Origin: Cellvibrionaceae bacterium | Lineage (GTDB): Bacteria > Pseudomonadota > Gammaproteobacteria > Pseudomonadales > Cellvibrionaceae | Length of the DNA: 64,000 bases | Assembly: GCA_025800365.1 (NCBI GenBank) | Contig: JAOXRT010000239.1 | Location: 1 to 64,000, forward strand | Reading direction: 5' to 3' | In this document: positions 15,852 through 22,538 of the stretch, piece after piece | How positions within the stretch are numbered: the first letter of the stretch is position 1 | How the letters are laid out: each line of letters opens with the position of its first letter | Notes under the pieces: model-generated | The model's database searches: none | What the model was told of the DNA's origin: nothing | The model's input: only the letters and a program-made list of their open reading frames with translations | Program-made: the position numbers and the translations under genes

Positions 15852-16655
15852 TTACTGATCTTCATTCAAAATTACCCACCTAAAGAATTCTTTTCCTTTT
15901 TCAGTGATTGTAATAGTGTTTTGACTTCTGTTTTGAACCAAGCCGAACGCCATTGCTTCTGGGACATCTTTGATTTCTTCCCGCATAACGTATTGACTAT
16001 TAAGAATCTCATTCTGATAAGCCAAAAAACCATTAAGCTTTCCTGAGCGATATATATCTTCGAACTCTTGGCTTTGAGCAGCTTTTGGGTCTGACTTCTT
16101 ACTTTTCTCAAGCTTTAATTCAAGAGCTTGGATTTTTTTATCTTTTTCAAATCCTTCCTTATCTTTTTGTAGTAATTGCCTTTGTGTTTCAATATCACCG
16201 CCTTGCAGTGAAAAATATTTTGACCAAATTGCAGAAATTAGCTGTCCCAGCTCAATTTTCCCGTACTCAACAGGCATAAGATGAAGAAGATCATCAGTTA
16301 ACTCTGGGTATCTTTCTCGAATTGACTCATATGTTTCTGTGGAATCAAAGATCGATATAATCTTATTTAAATCAAAGTCGCTATCTTTGTTGTGCTTTTC
16401 TCGGAGGACGTGTTTTATCTCAGTATCAACCCACGATGATTTTAGCGATTTTTCAGTGAAAAATATTAAAACAATATCGGCTTTATCCAAACCATCTTGT
16501 AATATCGACTTGCGAAGATTATCTCCTGGCACAATTTTTCTTTTATCAATCCAGATATTTATGTAGCAGCTTTCAAGGTCATCACTTATTGGCTCTATAT
16601 AGTCTTCCTTGTCTTCAGATGCATGACTTATAAAAGCCAATACTGAATTTCCCAT
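15852..16655 (-). CDS. Cassette 12: TIR-domain protein, possible NADase/defence effector
   Basis: 267 residues. Residues 1-135 form a TIR domain: the first strand and box 1 read VLAFISHASEDKEDYIEPI, then YINIWIDKRKIVPGDNL, ADIVLIFFTEKSL, and SSWVDTEI with Glu79 at the position of the catalytic glutamate of bacterial TIR NADases. Residues about 150-195 are a Lys/Glu/Gln-rich coiled coil. The C-terminal part (about 200-267) is mixed and ends with a winged-helix-like or strand segment (NTITITEKGKEFFRW). TIR proteins of bacteria often act in antiphage defence by depleting or modifying NAD. The partner sensor domain here is not a known one, and enzymatic activity is inferred only. Confidence 0.82.
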   Translation of the reverse strand: MGNSVLAFISHASEDKEDYIEPISDDLESCYINIWIDKRKIVPGDNLRKSILQDGLDKADIVLIFFTEKSLKSSWVDTEIKHVLREKHNKDSDFDLNKIISIFDSTETYESIRERYPELTDDLLHLMPVEYGKIELGQLISAIWSKYFSLQGGDIETQRQLLQKDKEGFEKDKKIQALELKLEKSKKSDPKAAQSQEFEDIYRSGKLNGFLAYQNEILNSQYVMREEIKDVPEAMAFGLVQNRSQNTITITEKGKEFFRWVILNEDQ

Positions 16656-16679
16656 TTTCGTGCTCCTGAGTTAGTAAAC

Positions 16680-16741
16680 TGAACGCTCGGACTCAAGGGC
16701 GTCAGCGCGCTAGCGACGACGTCCCTTGGAGCCCCTTGTTA
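16680..16741 (-). repeat. attC 11
   Basis: 62 bases with an unusual R' box (plus strand ACTGAACGC) because the next cassette (TIR) begins TTCAGT. The right end GCCCCTTGTTA is normal. The last 11 codons of the 16710-16907 gene lie inside it. Confidence 0.85.
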
Positions 16742-16907
16742 GGTGAATCTCAAGAGATGACAATATCTCATCACTAGTAAGGTACTCTTGTATACCTTCT
16801 TTAAAAGTTCTATTTACGATTTTCATAACTTCTGACCGCCCAATATTTTTAACTTTTTTGTCTGTCAAAAGCTCTTTAACTGGCAATGATTCGTTATTCT
16901 TTATCAT
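16710..16907 (-). CDS. Cassette 11, second gene: small basic protein
   Basis: 65 residues, helical and basic (KVKNIGRSEVMKIVNRTFKE), ending LTRGSKGRRR within the attC stem. It overlaps the end of the first cassette gene by 14 bases (ATGATAAAGAATAA), so translation is probably coupled. There is no signal peptide. No family is recognised. The pairing of a membrane protein with a small basic partner recalls two-component modules, including toxin-antitoxin pairs, but no motif supports that. Confidence 0.6.
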   Translation of the reverse strand: MIKNNESLPVKELLTDKKVKNIGRSEVMKIVNRTFKEGIQEYLTSDEILSSLEIHLTRGSKGRRR

Positions 16908-17478
16908 GTTTATCCTTTATGCGCACATCATTAATCTTTACTGATTTTATGTTTGCTTTCTCTATTTCATTATGAAAAACCATAAGATTGACTTTGATGT
17001 TATTTAAAGCCTCTTTCTTCTTTTCAGATTTACCCTTCTTTAATGCATCGATTTCTATCTGGATTTTTTCATTCTCTAGTTGTAGCTTCTCAACTTCAAG
17101 AAGTAACTTATAGCCAGTTAAGCCACCCATCAGTACTGTGCCAGCCATTGAGAGTGCTGCAGCCCACTCGGGAATTACCAACACAGGTTCATCTTCGTCA
17201 TTTCTATCTAGCTTGGGCAATAAACCTTTTCCAAGCTTGAATTGATTAAAAATAGACCCACCAGTATGAATCTCTTCAACTAAGAATTCTGGCGCCAAAA
17301 ACACGAACCGCTCATCTTCAATACGAAGCAGGATTTCATCAGCATTTAGTATTTTTGTTATTTCCAATGCAATATTTTCAATGGACGTTAGGATTGAGCA
17401 ATATTGCTGAACACTTAAAGTGTCATAGTCAATGTAGAGGGCTAACGAGTTTTCTTTGTTATTTTCCATTACTTTCAT
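16894..17478 (-). CDS. Cassette 11, first gene: single-helix membrane protein with coiled coil
   Basis: 194 residues. A soluble N-terminal domain (LALYIDYDTLSVQQYCSILT ... ILLRIEDERFVFLAPEF) is followed by one membrane helix near residues 100-125 (WAAALSMAGTVLMGGLTGYK) and a strong coiled coil (LLEVEKLQLENEKIQIEIDA), then a Lys-rich tail. No signal peptide is seen. The domain order (sensor-like domain, helix, coiled coil) suggests a membrane-tethered oligomer. Function unknown. It overlaps the small gene at 16710-16907, making this the only clear two-gene cassette of the array. Confidence 0.65.
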   Translation of the reverse strand: MKVMENNKENSLALYIDYDTLSVQQYCSILTSIENIALEITKILNADEILLRIEDERFVFLAPEFLVEEIHTGGSIFNQFKLGKGLLPKLDRNDEDEPVLVIPEWAAALSMAGTVLMGGLTGYKLLLEVEKLQLENEKIQIEIDALKKGKSEKKKEALNNIKVNLMVFHNEIEKANIKSVKINDVRIKDKHDKE

Positions 17479-17486
17479 TTTTCACC

Positions 17487-17579
17487 TAACGCCCGGTTAA
17501 TGGGCAGGCGAAGCAACGCGTAGCCTGTCCCAGTGGAGGCCGCGTCTTTTGCGGCCGGAACGAATCGAACCGCTTGTTA
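17487..17579 (-). repeat. attC 10
   Basis: 93 bases, TAACGCCC at the left, CCGCTTGTTA at the right, with GGGCAGGCGAAG/AGCCTGTCCC arms and an apical GGCCGC/GCGGCC stem. Confidence 0.93.
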
Positions 17580-17942
17580 GGCATGGCCTCCCCGTTCAGA
17601 CTCGATTAACAACTTTAGTTTCTTCCAGTGCTCATTGGTATAAATTCTAAGCACCCACGGCCTGCGTTTACCAAACCGATGCTGCTTTAATACTCGTTCT
17701 ACAACCCACTTAGTTTCAAAACCCGCCCATTCAGGTGCAGGTAAGTCAAACATATTAAACCTTAAAGCGGGCAACACCTCATTGAATAGTATTTTTTCCA
17801 ACTCTTCTAATGAGTATTTAGACTGACCGCAACACTTCGCGATGTATCCATAAGACAAAGTCACATCCGTATCCATGTAGAGATCTTGCATGCAACTCCA
17901 TACTGGAGTTCGATCTTCAATATCTTCTTCAGGAGACTTCAT
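17577..17942 (-). CDS. Cassette 10: DUF7079-like protein
   Basis: 121 residues from the ATG at 17942. The block RTPVWSCMQDLYMDTDVTLS, then SLEELEKILFNEVLPALRFN and WAGFETKWVVERVL, agrees with the uncharacterised DUF7079 pattern as I remember it. The protein is soluble, with no signal peptide. Family members are small proteins often encoded in accessory regions; no activity is known. The frame extends upstream through the neighbouring attC to 18020, which is not taken as coding. Confidence 0.65.
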   Translation of the reverse strand: MKSPEEDIEDRTPVWSCMQDLYMDTDVTLSYGYIAKCCGQSKYSLEELEKILFNEVLPALRFNMFDLPAPEWAGFETKWVVERVLKQHRFGKRRPWVLRIYTNEHWKKLKLLIESERGGHA

Positions 17943-17954
17943 CTCTAAATTGCC

Positions 17955-18037
17955 TAACGCCTGGCTTTGGGGAGCCGGAACGAATGTGTAGGCTGTCCCG
18001 GCCGCGCTTTTCGCGGCCAACCAACAGCCACTTGTTA
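17955..18037 (-). repeat. attC 9
   Basis: 83 bases, TAACGCCT at the left, CACTTGTTA at the right, with an apical GGCCGCG/CGCGGCC stem. Confidence 0.93.
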
Positions 18038-18319
18038 TGTGTTTTCACTATTTTTTGCATTTTCCATGAGTTTCTTAGGCCGCCATATAATGGGTCGTTT
18101 AATAGCCTTTGGCTTTTTGAGTTTAAAGGCAGAAACCACTAGCTCCACTATTACCAAAACTGCCCACCAGATTAATTCTAGGATTAACACGATCAACAAC
18201 CCAAGCAATTCTAAGCCACCAAGGCCAGCTGCGCCCTCTACAAAGACACCAACAATTAACTCAATCAACCCAACAATTAAGGAGACAACACCTTCGATTA
18301 TTCCTGCTAGCAACTCCAT
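18035..18319 (-). CDS. Cassette 9: very hydrophobic small membrane protein
   Basis: 94 residues. Residues 1-65 are almost all Leu, Ile, Val, Gly and Ala (for example GVVSLIVGLIELIVGVFVEG and LLGLLIVLILELIWWAVLVI), enough for two or three membrane helices with a few embedded Glu residues. The C-terminal tail is basic (KPKAIKRPIIWRPKK). No family is recognised. The start lies at the cassette boundary. Confidence 0.62.
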   Translation of the reverse strand: MELLAGIIEGVVSLIVGLIELIVGVFVEGAAGLGGLELLGLLIVLILELIWWAVLVIVELVVSAFKLKKPKAIKRPIIWRPKKLMENAKNSENT

Positions 18320-18344
18320 TAGTATCGGTCTCTACGCGTACACA

Positions 18345-18411
18345 TAACGCACACAGCAGCGGGCTAATTTGTAGCGCAGCGAAAAATTAGTCCGACTGCC
18401 TGCGCTTGTTA
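18345..18411 (-). repeat. attC 8
   Basis: 67 bases, TAACGCAC at the left, GCGCTTGTTA at the right, with GGGCTAATTTGTAGCG/AAAAATTAGTCC symmetry. Confidence 0.9.
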
Positions 18412-18786
18412 ACTGTTTTTGGCACATGCGATATTAAGACCATGATTAACTGATTTAATGAATCGAGGGAAACCAAAATCTGTTTTATAGCTTACCGACA
18501 CGCCACCTTTAAATACTACAACCGAGAAAGCTGGATAAGAATAAACAAGACCCGTAATTGTCGTATTCCAATCTTGCACCCAGCCGCTACTATTTTCATG
18601 TAACCAAGTTGATATTTCTTTGTACTCCGGGTCGCTATTGGTAATAACTCTACCGCAATACTTGAACTCATTGGGAATAAATCTAACTTCAATTACCTGC
18701 TCTCTAGTCAGATACAAATACCCAGAGATAGCGACCACAATCGCTACCAAAAGCAAGAAAGCTAGAATTTTGGCAATTATCATCAT
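18409..18786 (-). CDS. Cassette 8: membrane-anchored hypothetical protein
   Basis: 125 residues with one N-terminal helix (ILAFLLLVAIVVAISGYLYL) and a periplasmic domain containing YCGRVITNSDPEYKEISTWL and SYPAFSVVVFKGGVSVSY. Start is one of two adjacent ATGs at 18786 or 18783. No family is recognised. Confidence 0.6.
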   Translation of the reverse strand: MMIIAKILAFLLLVAIVVAISGYLYLTREQVIEVRFIPNEFKYCGRVITNSDPEYKEISTWLHENSSGWVQDWNTTITGLVYSYPAFSVVVFKGGVSVSYKTDFGFPRFIKSVNHGLNIACAKNS

Positions 18787-18794
18787 AATACAGT

Positions 18795-18869
18795 TAACGC
18801 TTTGCTTTGGGGCAGCTGAAACAAAGTGTAAGCTGTCCCAGCCCGAAGGGCGACAACAGCAACTTGTTA
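18795..18869 (-). repeat. attC 7
   Basis: 75 bases, TAACGCTTTG at the left, AACTTGTTA at the right, with GGGGCAGCTGAAAC/AGCTGTCCC arms. Confidence 0.93.
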
Positions 18870-18881
18870 AGTGTTTGGCAC

Positions 18882-19139
18882 TTACGCCGTTTGTATTGCC
18901 CACAAATATGCCAACCCAAGCGAAATTATACTAACCAAAGACACCTTCAGCAGCTGCTTCCTGTGCTTTGCCCCAACGTAAGCAATTAACCCTAAATTGC
19001 CAATCACGAGATACGGCATGACCAAACCAAAATAGAAAGGCATTGGAAATAGCCCCATTAACACACCTGCGAATGAAAGGATTACAGCTAGTGCCAAAAC
19101 TAAAAGGAACAACCAAATTTTCTCGATAACTTTATTCAT
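18882..19139 (-). CDS. Cassette 7: small three-helix membrane protein
   Basis: 85 residues from the ATG at 19139, with helices near LFLLVLALAVILSFAGVLMG, PFYFGLVMPYLVIGNLGLIA and VSLVSIISLGLAYLWAIQ. No family is recognised. Upstream codons to 19211 would lie inside attC 6 and are excluded. Confidence 0.6.
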   Translation of the reverse strand: MNKVIEKIWLFLLVLALAVILSFAGVLMGLFPMPFYFGLVMPYLVIGNLGLIAYVGAKHRKQLLKVSLVSIISLGLAYLWAIQTA

Positions 19140-19153
19140 TTCAATTAGACACT

Positions 19154-19226
19154 TAACGCCAACGTCAATGGAAAACAAAAGTAGAGCGAAGCGGCGCTTT
19201 TGATTTTCCATTGCAGGTTCTTGTTA
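19154..19226 (-). repeat. attC 6
   Basis: 73 bases, TAACGCCAACG at the left, GGTTCTTGTTA at the right, with TCAATGGAAAA/TTTTCCATTGC arms. Confidence 0.92.
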
Positions 19227-19230
19227 ACTT

Positions 19231-19638
19231 CTATTTATAGAACTCGGGATTATCTCCGCCAACCCAAGCACTTTTTGGCAATAACCCGTTCTGTAAGCAA
19301 ATGCTATTGCCAATTTTTTCATCAAAGGGAAACATAATACAGTTCCCTGAAATAGATATAGCCCACTTACCAATAGCATACATACCAACCATATTATTAT
19401 AGGTATCTAGGACTATTAAACGATTAGCAGCTCTTTTTGCTTGACCAAATATTGCAGTGTAATTGTACACTTTATACTTACCACCCAAATCCCCTAACTT
19501 TTCCACTACTGTTTGTTCATCAAAAACTAAGATATCTGATGTGCCTAACGCACCCTTTAGGTCCATTTTATCGCAGGCAAGAACACTATAAGAGAACAGC
19601 AAGATTGCCAAAAATGTAAATCGCATTTGAATTCTCAT
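19231..19638 (-). CDS. Cassette 6: hypothetical secreted protein
   Basis: 135 residues (or 131 from the second ATG at 19626) with a signal peptide ending LFSYSVLACD. The mature part has DILVFDEQTVVEKLGDLGGK, a strand-rich centre and three further cysteines. No family is recognised. It lies 12 bases from the previous gene's stop, which falls within attC 5. Confidence 0.62.
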   Translation of the reverse strand: MRIQMRFTFLAILLFSYSVLACDKMDLKGALGTSDILVFDEQTVVEKLGDLGGKYKVYNYTAIFGQAKRAANRLIVLDTYNNMVGMYAIGKWAISISGNCIMFPFDEKIGNSICLQNGLLPKSAWVGGDNPEFYK

Positions 19639-19642
19639 GAAG

Positions 19643-19699
19643 TTAACGCCTCAAACAGCGGTGCCAGTTTTATCGGCGTCCGCCTGCTTTGACTTGTTA
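19643..19699 (-). repeat. attC 5
   Basis: 57 bases, the shortest site, TAACGCCTC at the left, GACTTGTTA at the right, with TCAAACAGCGG/CCGCCTGCTTTGA arms. The last 16 codons of the following gene read through it. Confidence 0.9.
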
Positions 19700-20232
19700 G
19701 GGCGAGATTTGGCAATGTACTTTTTATACTTGAAGGCATAGCTAGTGCCACAACCATAGATAAATGCCCCAAACCCGAAAATAGCAGACAGCCCAAGCCA
19801 AAATTCAGGAGCTGGATTGTCTTTGGTAGGATTTAGATTGGAATAAAGCGCTACCACCAAAATAGAACCAGTTACACTACTTCCAAAAAAGTATATTGTT
19901 CTTGAAATTGACGCCAAAATTTCATCCGATAGTTCTTCTAACCAACGTGACGTGGGCGAGACCTTAATAATCATTAAAATAATGCCGAATGTGATAACTG
20001 TTCCAAGAATTACATGCCCAACCTCAGAAAGAGAATTGTCGTGAATTTTTGAACCCAAGAACTTTATAAGATTCTCTTCATTTGTGAGCGATCCAGAAAC
20101 TAAAAAGGTAACCCAAAAGAAGACCATGATTTGTGATAAGTAAATTAAAGCCTCATTTAAAATAAATTGGAAAGTTGTCTTTTTTTGCAGAATTACAACA
20201 TCATCTACTTCTGTATCAATATGTATCTTCAT
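19651..20232 (-). CDS. Cassette 5: four-helix membrane protein
   Basis: 193 residues with about four membrane helices (IYLSQIMVFFWVTFLVSG; GHVILGTVITFGIILMIIKV; TIYFFGSSVTGSILVVALYS; FWLGLSAIFGFGAFIYGCG). The soluble N-terminus is acidic and the C-terminal tail is basic. The last residues (SKQADADKTGTAV) are encoded inside attC 5, so the tail sequence is set by the recombination site. No family is recognised. Confidence 0.62.
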   Translation of the reverse strand: MKIHIDTEVDDVVILQKKTTFQFILNEALIYLSQIMVFFWVTFLVSGSLTNEENLIKFLGSKIHDNSLSEVGHVILGTVITFGIILMIIKVSPTSRWLEELSDEILASISRTIYFFGSSVTGSILVVALYSNLNPTKDNPAPEFWLGLSAIFGFGAFIYGCGTSYAFKYKKYIAKSRPNKSKQADADKTGTAV

Positions 20233-20270
20233 TTTTCCTGAATAATCTTATGTTGCTGAGAAAGTAGCCC

Positions 20271-20337
20271 TAACGCCTGCCGCAAAGGCGCGCGTTAGCG
20301 CGTCCAGGCCAAAGGCCGATTTTGCCGACTCTTGTTA
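20271..20337 (-). repeat. attC 4
   Basis: 67 bases, TAACGCCTGC at the left, GACTCTTGTTA at the right, with GCAAAGGCGC.../CCAAAGGCC arms. Confidence 0.9.
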
Positions 20338-20342
20338 TACGC

Positions 20343-20717
20343 TTACAACATGCGCTGAATTGATTTTTTGCAGCTACTACTTTCATAGTAAATTGCAACC
20401 TCAAAGTTTTGAATGGCTTTGTGGTAGCCAGTAATTGCTGTGACTGCACGACCATTTTTAATTGTGAACGCTAATGGAATCCATAATTCAGCGACCTCAC
20501 CACGAGTTAGCTCCATTGCTACTATTGGCACACCTTCAATTTCTGCAGGAGTATTGATAGCAATACGATCCATCATTCCGTGATTGCCTCCAACCTCAAC
20601 TGACTTTGGCCCACGAATTACAGTTAAATCGATTTCGGCTCTATCTTGTTTTGGTGTGCACTCAGCGAAAGCCACCGACGAAACAAGCCAAATTGTGATT
20701 ATTGGTAAAATCTTCAT
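20343..20717 (-). CDS. Cassette 4: secreted protein, paralogue of cassette 15
   Basis: 124 residues from the ATG at 20717, with a signal peptide (ILPIITIWLVSSVAFAEC). It shares GGNHGMMDRIAI, VAMELTRGEVAELWIPLAF, AVTAITGYHKAIQNFEVAIY and the final Cys...IQxML with the cassette 15 product. Both are periplasmic or released proteins of about the same length. The conserved HG, RGE and W residues may mark a binding surface. No known family is recognised. Confidence 0.75.
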   Translation of the reverse strand: MKILPIITIWLVSSVAFAECTPKQDRAEIDLTVIRGPKSVEVGGNHGMMDRIAINTPAEIEGVPIVAMELTRGEVAELWIPLAFTIKNGRAVTAITGYHKAIQNFEVAIYYESSSCKKSIQRML

Positions 20718-20723
20718 TGCGTA

Positions 20724-20786
20724 TAACGCCCGCATTTGCGGAAAATTGGAGCGCAGCGGAAATTTGTCCGAAACATGCGCTTGTTA
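20724..20786 (-). repeat. attC 3
   Basis: 63 bases, TAACGCCCGC at the left, GCGCTTGTTA at the right, with ATTTGCGGAAAA/CGGAAATTTGTCC arms. Confidence 0.92.
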
Positions 20787-21113
20787 GGGCTTGGTATTGA
20801 TGCCGAATTGCTTCGCAAACTCGGGATCTATCCAAGCCGATTCTACTTGACCATGCTCTAGTTCAACTTCTCCTAGAGCAGTACATACAGAAACAAAATC
20901 ATTTACCGATTCAGATAGAAACACGCTCTCTGTTGTTTCGTGATCCCAGAAGCACACTGCCTCATTGAGTAGAACGAAGTAGTTACCGCAACAGTCTTCG
21001 GCAAGTATACTCGATGAGGACAAGCCCTTAGGGAAAGGCTCCTTGGCTTCTCGGATTACACCGTACTCAACTCCAGAGTCGCTTTTAAATACTTTACCGA
21101 ATGCTCGATTCAT
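20784..21113 (-). CDS. Cassette 3: SUKH (SMI1/KNR4-like) protein
   Basis: 109 residues of the SUKH fold. The central strand pair LAEDCCGNYFVLLNEAVCFW followed by DHETTESVFLSESVNDFVSV is the usual SMI1/KNR4 signature (GN.F.L......V.FWDHE). SUKH proteins often act as immunity proteins against toxins delivered between cells, or as regulatory binding proteins. No toxin gene is adjacent, so it could be an orphan immunity gene. Soluble, no signal peptide. Confidence 0.75.
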   Translation of the reverse strand: MNRAFGKVFKSDSGVEYGVIREAKEPFPKGLSSSSILAEDCCGNYFVLLNEAVCFWDHETTESVFLSESVNDFVSVCTALGEVELEHGQVESAWIDPEFAKQFGINTKP

Positions 21114-21123
21114 ATCTGAGCCC

Positions 21124-21210
21124 TAACGCCCGGCTTTGGGGCGGCGAAGCGCGAGCGTAGCCGTCCCTGCCGCATTGTTTTTTAATGCGGCGAACAACAG
21201 CCGCTTGTTA
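21124..21210 (-). repeat. attC 2
   Basis: 87 bases, TAACGCCCGGC at the left, AGCCGCTTGTTA at the right, with GGGGCGGCGAAGCG/CGTAGCCGTCCC and an apical TGCCGCATT/AATGCGGCG stem. One of the clearest sites. Confidence 0.95.
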
Positions 21211-21744
21211 CATTTTTGCATTTCTATAGGCCTGATTTAATGACTCATATAGAGACTTTCGCATTTTTAGTAGTTCAGATTTTCTACGTATGAGTTCAGA
21301 GCTACACATTTCTTCGTTATTTCTTGAAGCATAACGATAAAACTCAGAAATAGTTTCACCATATGTTCTTAGCTCCTCCTGTTGATTGGTACAACCAATT
21401 AAAAGAAGTTTACCTTCAGAGTTTGAAAGACCTTCAAATACTTCGAAAATTGCCTTCCGGCACACTGTAACCAGGGCCCTCTTTTCATCAGGTATTTCTT
21501 CCCCACTCTCCTTGGCCTTTGACCAATCCGTTATTGCCGACCAATACCTAAGTAAGGCAGCTGTCGCAACCTCAATTTCTGAAGTTACATCTTCAAGTAT
21601 AGAGCGATGCTTAAGAACATATTCTTTTTCTAGGGAATTGCGGTGATTTAGCCTACTTATTGAGATTGCAGCCACACCACTTAGTAATGCGCCAAGGCCA
21701 ATCTTAATACTAGTATCAACTACCTCAATCCATGCTGTTGGCAC
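21208..21744 (-). CDS. Cassette 2: membrane-anchored helical protein
   Basis: 178 residues. One N-terminal membrane helix (IKIGLGALLSGVAAISISRL) is followed by a long, mostly helical soluble domain (SLEKEYVLKHRSILEDVTSE ... ATAALLRYWSAITDWSKAKE). The layout resembles small anchored helical proteins found in many accessory regions. No family or catalytic motif is recognised. Confidence 0.62.
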   Translation of the reverse strand: MPTAWIEVVDTSIKIGLGALLSGVAAISISRLNHRNSLEKEYVLKHRSILEDVTSEIEVATAALLRYWSAITDWSKAKESGEEIPDEKRALVTVCRKAIFEVFEGLSNSEGKLLLIGCTNQQEELRTYGETISEFYRYASRNNEEMCSSELIRRKSELLKMRKSLYESLNQAYRNAKM

Positions 21745-21761
21745 TTACTTCTCCTTGAATG

Positions 21762-21826
21762 TAACGCCCAAAGCAGAGGTGGCGCAGCCATCCTGCCCGC
21801 AGGGCTTTACTGGCTTTTCTTGTTAA
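21762..21826 (-). repeat. attC 1 (first cassette)
   Basis: 65 bases, TAACGCCCAAAGC at the left, GGCTTTTCTTGTTAA at the right, with CCTGCCCGCAGG at the apex. Confidence 0.92.
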
Positions 21827-21830
21827 GTAT

Positions 21831-22112
21831 TTAAACACCACTAACTGTCCTACGTAAATCTTCCATATATGCCCAGCGATCTAGAGGGAACTGTTCGCCT
21901 ACAAGGGTTAGAAATACTTTGGTTTCTGCTATAACTAGCTGTTCAAAGTCCCACCCTGAGTCGATGTCATATCCGTGATCTAAAAGATAGTTCCATCGAT
22001 GCCTGTCACTCAAAATCTCATCTGGAAGTCCAATTTTCAGGAGATTCATGTGATTCAGCTTTAGCCAGTTTATCAGTTCTTTTTCGCTTGTCTTATTCTT
22101 TATATAGCTCAT
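21831..22112 (-). CDS. Cassette 1 (next to attI): small soluble hypothetical protein
   Basis: 93 residues from the ATG at 22112: a soluble, acidic protein with SEKELINWLKLNHMNLLKIG, DRHRWNYLLDHGYDID and a closing FPLDRWAYMEDLRRTVSG. No family is recognised. As the most recently inserted cassette it should be the best expressed from any promoter in the attI-intI region. Confidence 0.65.
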   Translation of the reverse strand: MSYIKNKTSEKELINWLKLNHMNLLKIGLPDEILSDRHRWNYLLDHGYDIDSGWDFEQLVIAETKVFLTLVGEQFPLDRWAYMEDLRRTVSGV

Positions 22113-22127
22113 ATCAACCAACTATAT

Positions 22128-22134
22128 ACTTAAC
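22128..22134 (-). other. attI core (insertion point of new cassettes)
   Basis: On the minus strand the junction reads GTTAAGT, a perfect GTTRRRY core, at the boundary between cassette 1 and the intI-proximal region. The R'' box of cassette 1 (21826) is the complement ACTTAAC, confirming the boundary. IntI-binding repeats of the rest of attI were not defined. Confidence 0.75.
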
Positions 22135-22538
22135 AGCTAAATAAACAGACCGGTAGAATTACAACCAAAAAGCGGACGCGTCTTATTAATTTGGGGATTT
22201 CAGAAATAATAGGATGGTGTCCGTTTTAATACCTGTCTGCATTCCTTTGTTTGTTGCCCTAATTTATTGTTTTATCAGTACTTTTACAAGTACTAGAAAA
22301 ATCATACCGAATTAACGAGACCTGGCGCTTAAGTCATTATTTATTGGCTATAAAATTGCTTTTTCTCTTGTGTGGCGGATTAAGAGAATGCGGCTAATTC
22401 TCGTATGTAGTTGATTCACTTAGAGCTTTGTAGGGGTTAATTGTTAATTCCCCAATTAATAGGAAGCTTGGCCTATAGCGATCGTAAAATTAAACTGTAT
22501 AAATATACAGTATTATCAACTTAAAGCGTGAAACAGTT
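22135..22538. promoter_or_regulatory. attI-intI intergenic region with inverted repeats
   Basis: This 404-bp region should contain attI, the intI promoter and a cassette promoter. Visible structures are an imperfect inverted repeat with ends AAAAGCGGAC (22168-22177) and GTCCGTTTT (22219-22227), and an exact inverted repeat AGTACTT/AAGTACT (22277-22283 and 22288-22294). Leftward promoter-like hexamers exist (TTGTAA with TAAATT on the minus strand) but are weak. No gene is seen. Confidence 0.5.
22495..22510. promoter_or_regulatory. LexA (SOS) box upstream of intI
   Basis: The sequence is CTGT, eight A/T bases, ACAG, a perfect match to the gammaproteobacterial LexA operator, 28 bases before the intI ATG. 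LexA control of integron integrases is established in Vibrio and class 1 integrons. Confidence 0.9.

Noticed and set aside
16710..17478. Cassette 11 as a known toxin-antitoxin pair
   Set aside because: Neither product shows a motif of a recognised toxin or antitoxin family; only the overlap suggests it.
17943..18020. Extension of the cassette 10 gene to 18020
   Set aside because: It would be encoded by attC 9; the family-like part starts after the ATG at 17942.
12299..22134. The regularly spaced repeats as a CRISPR array
   Set aside because: The repeats are variable imperfect palindromes of 57-96 bases separated by genes, which is the attC pattern; no cas gene or short identical repeat is present.
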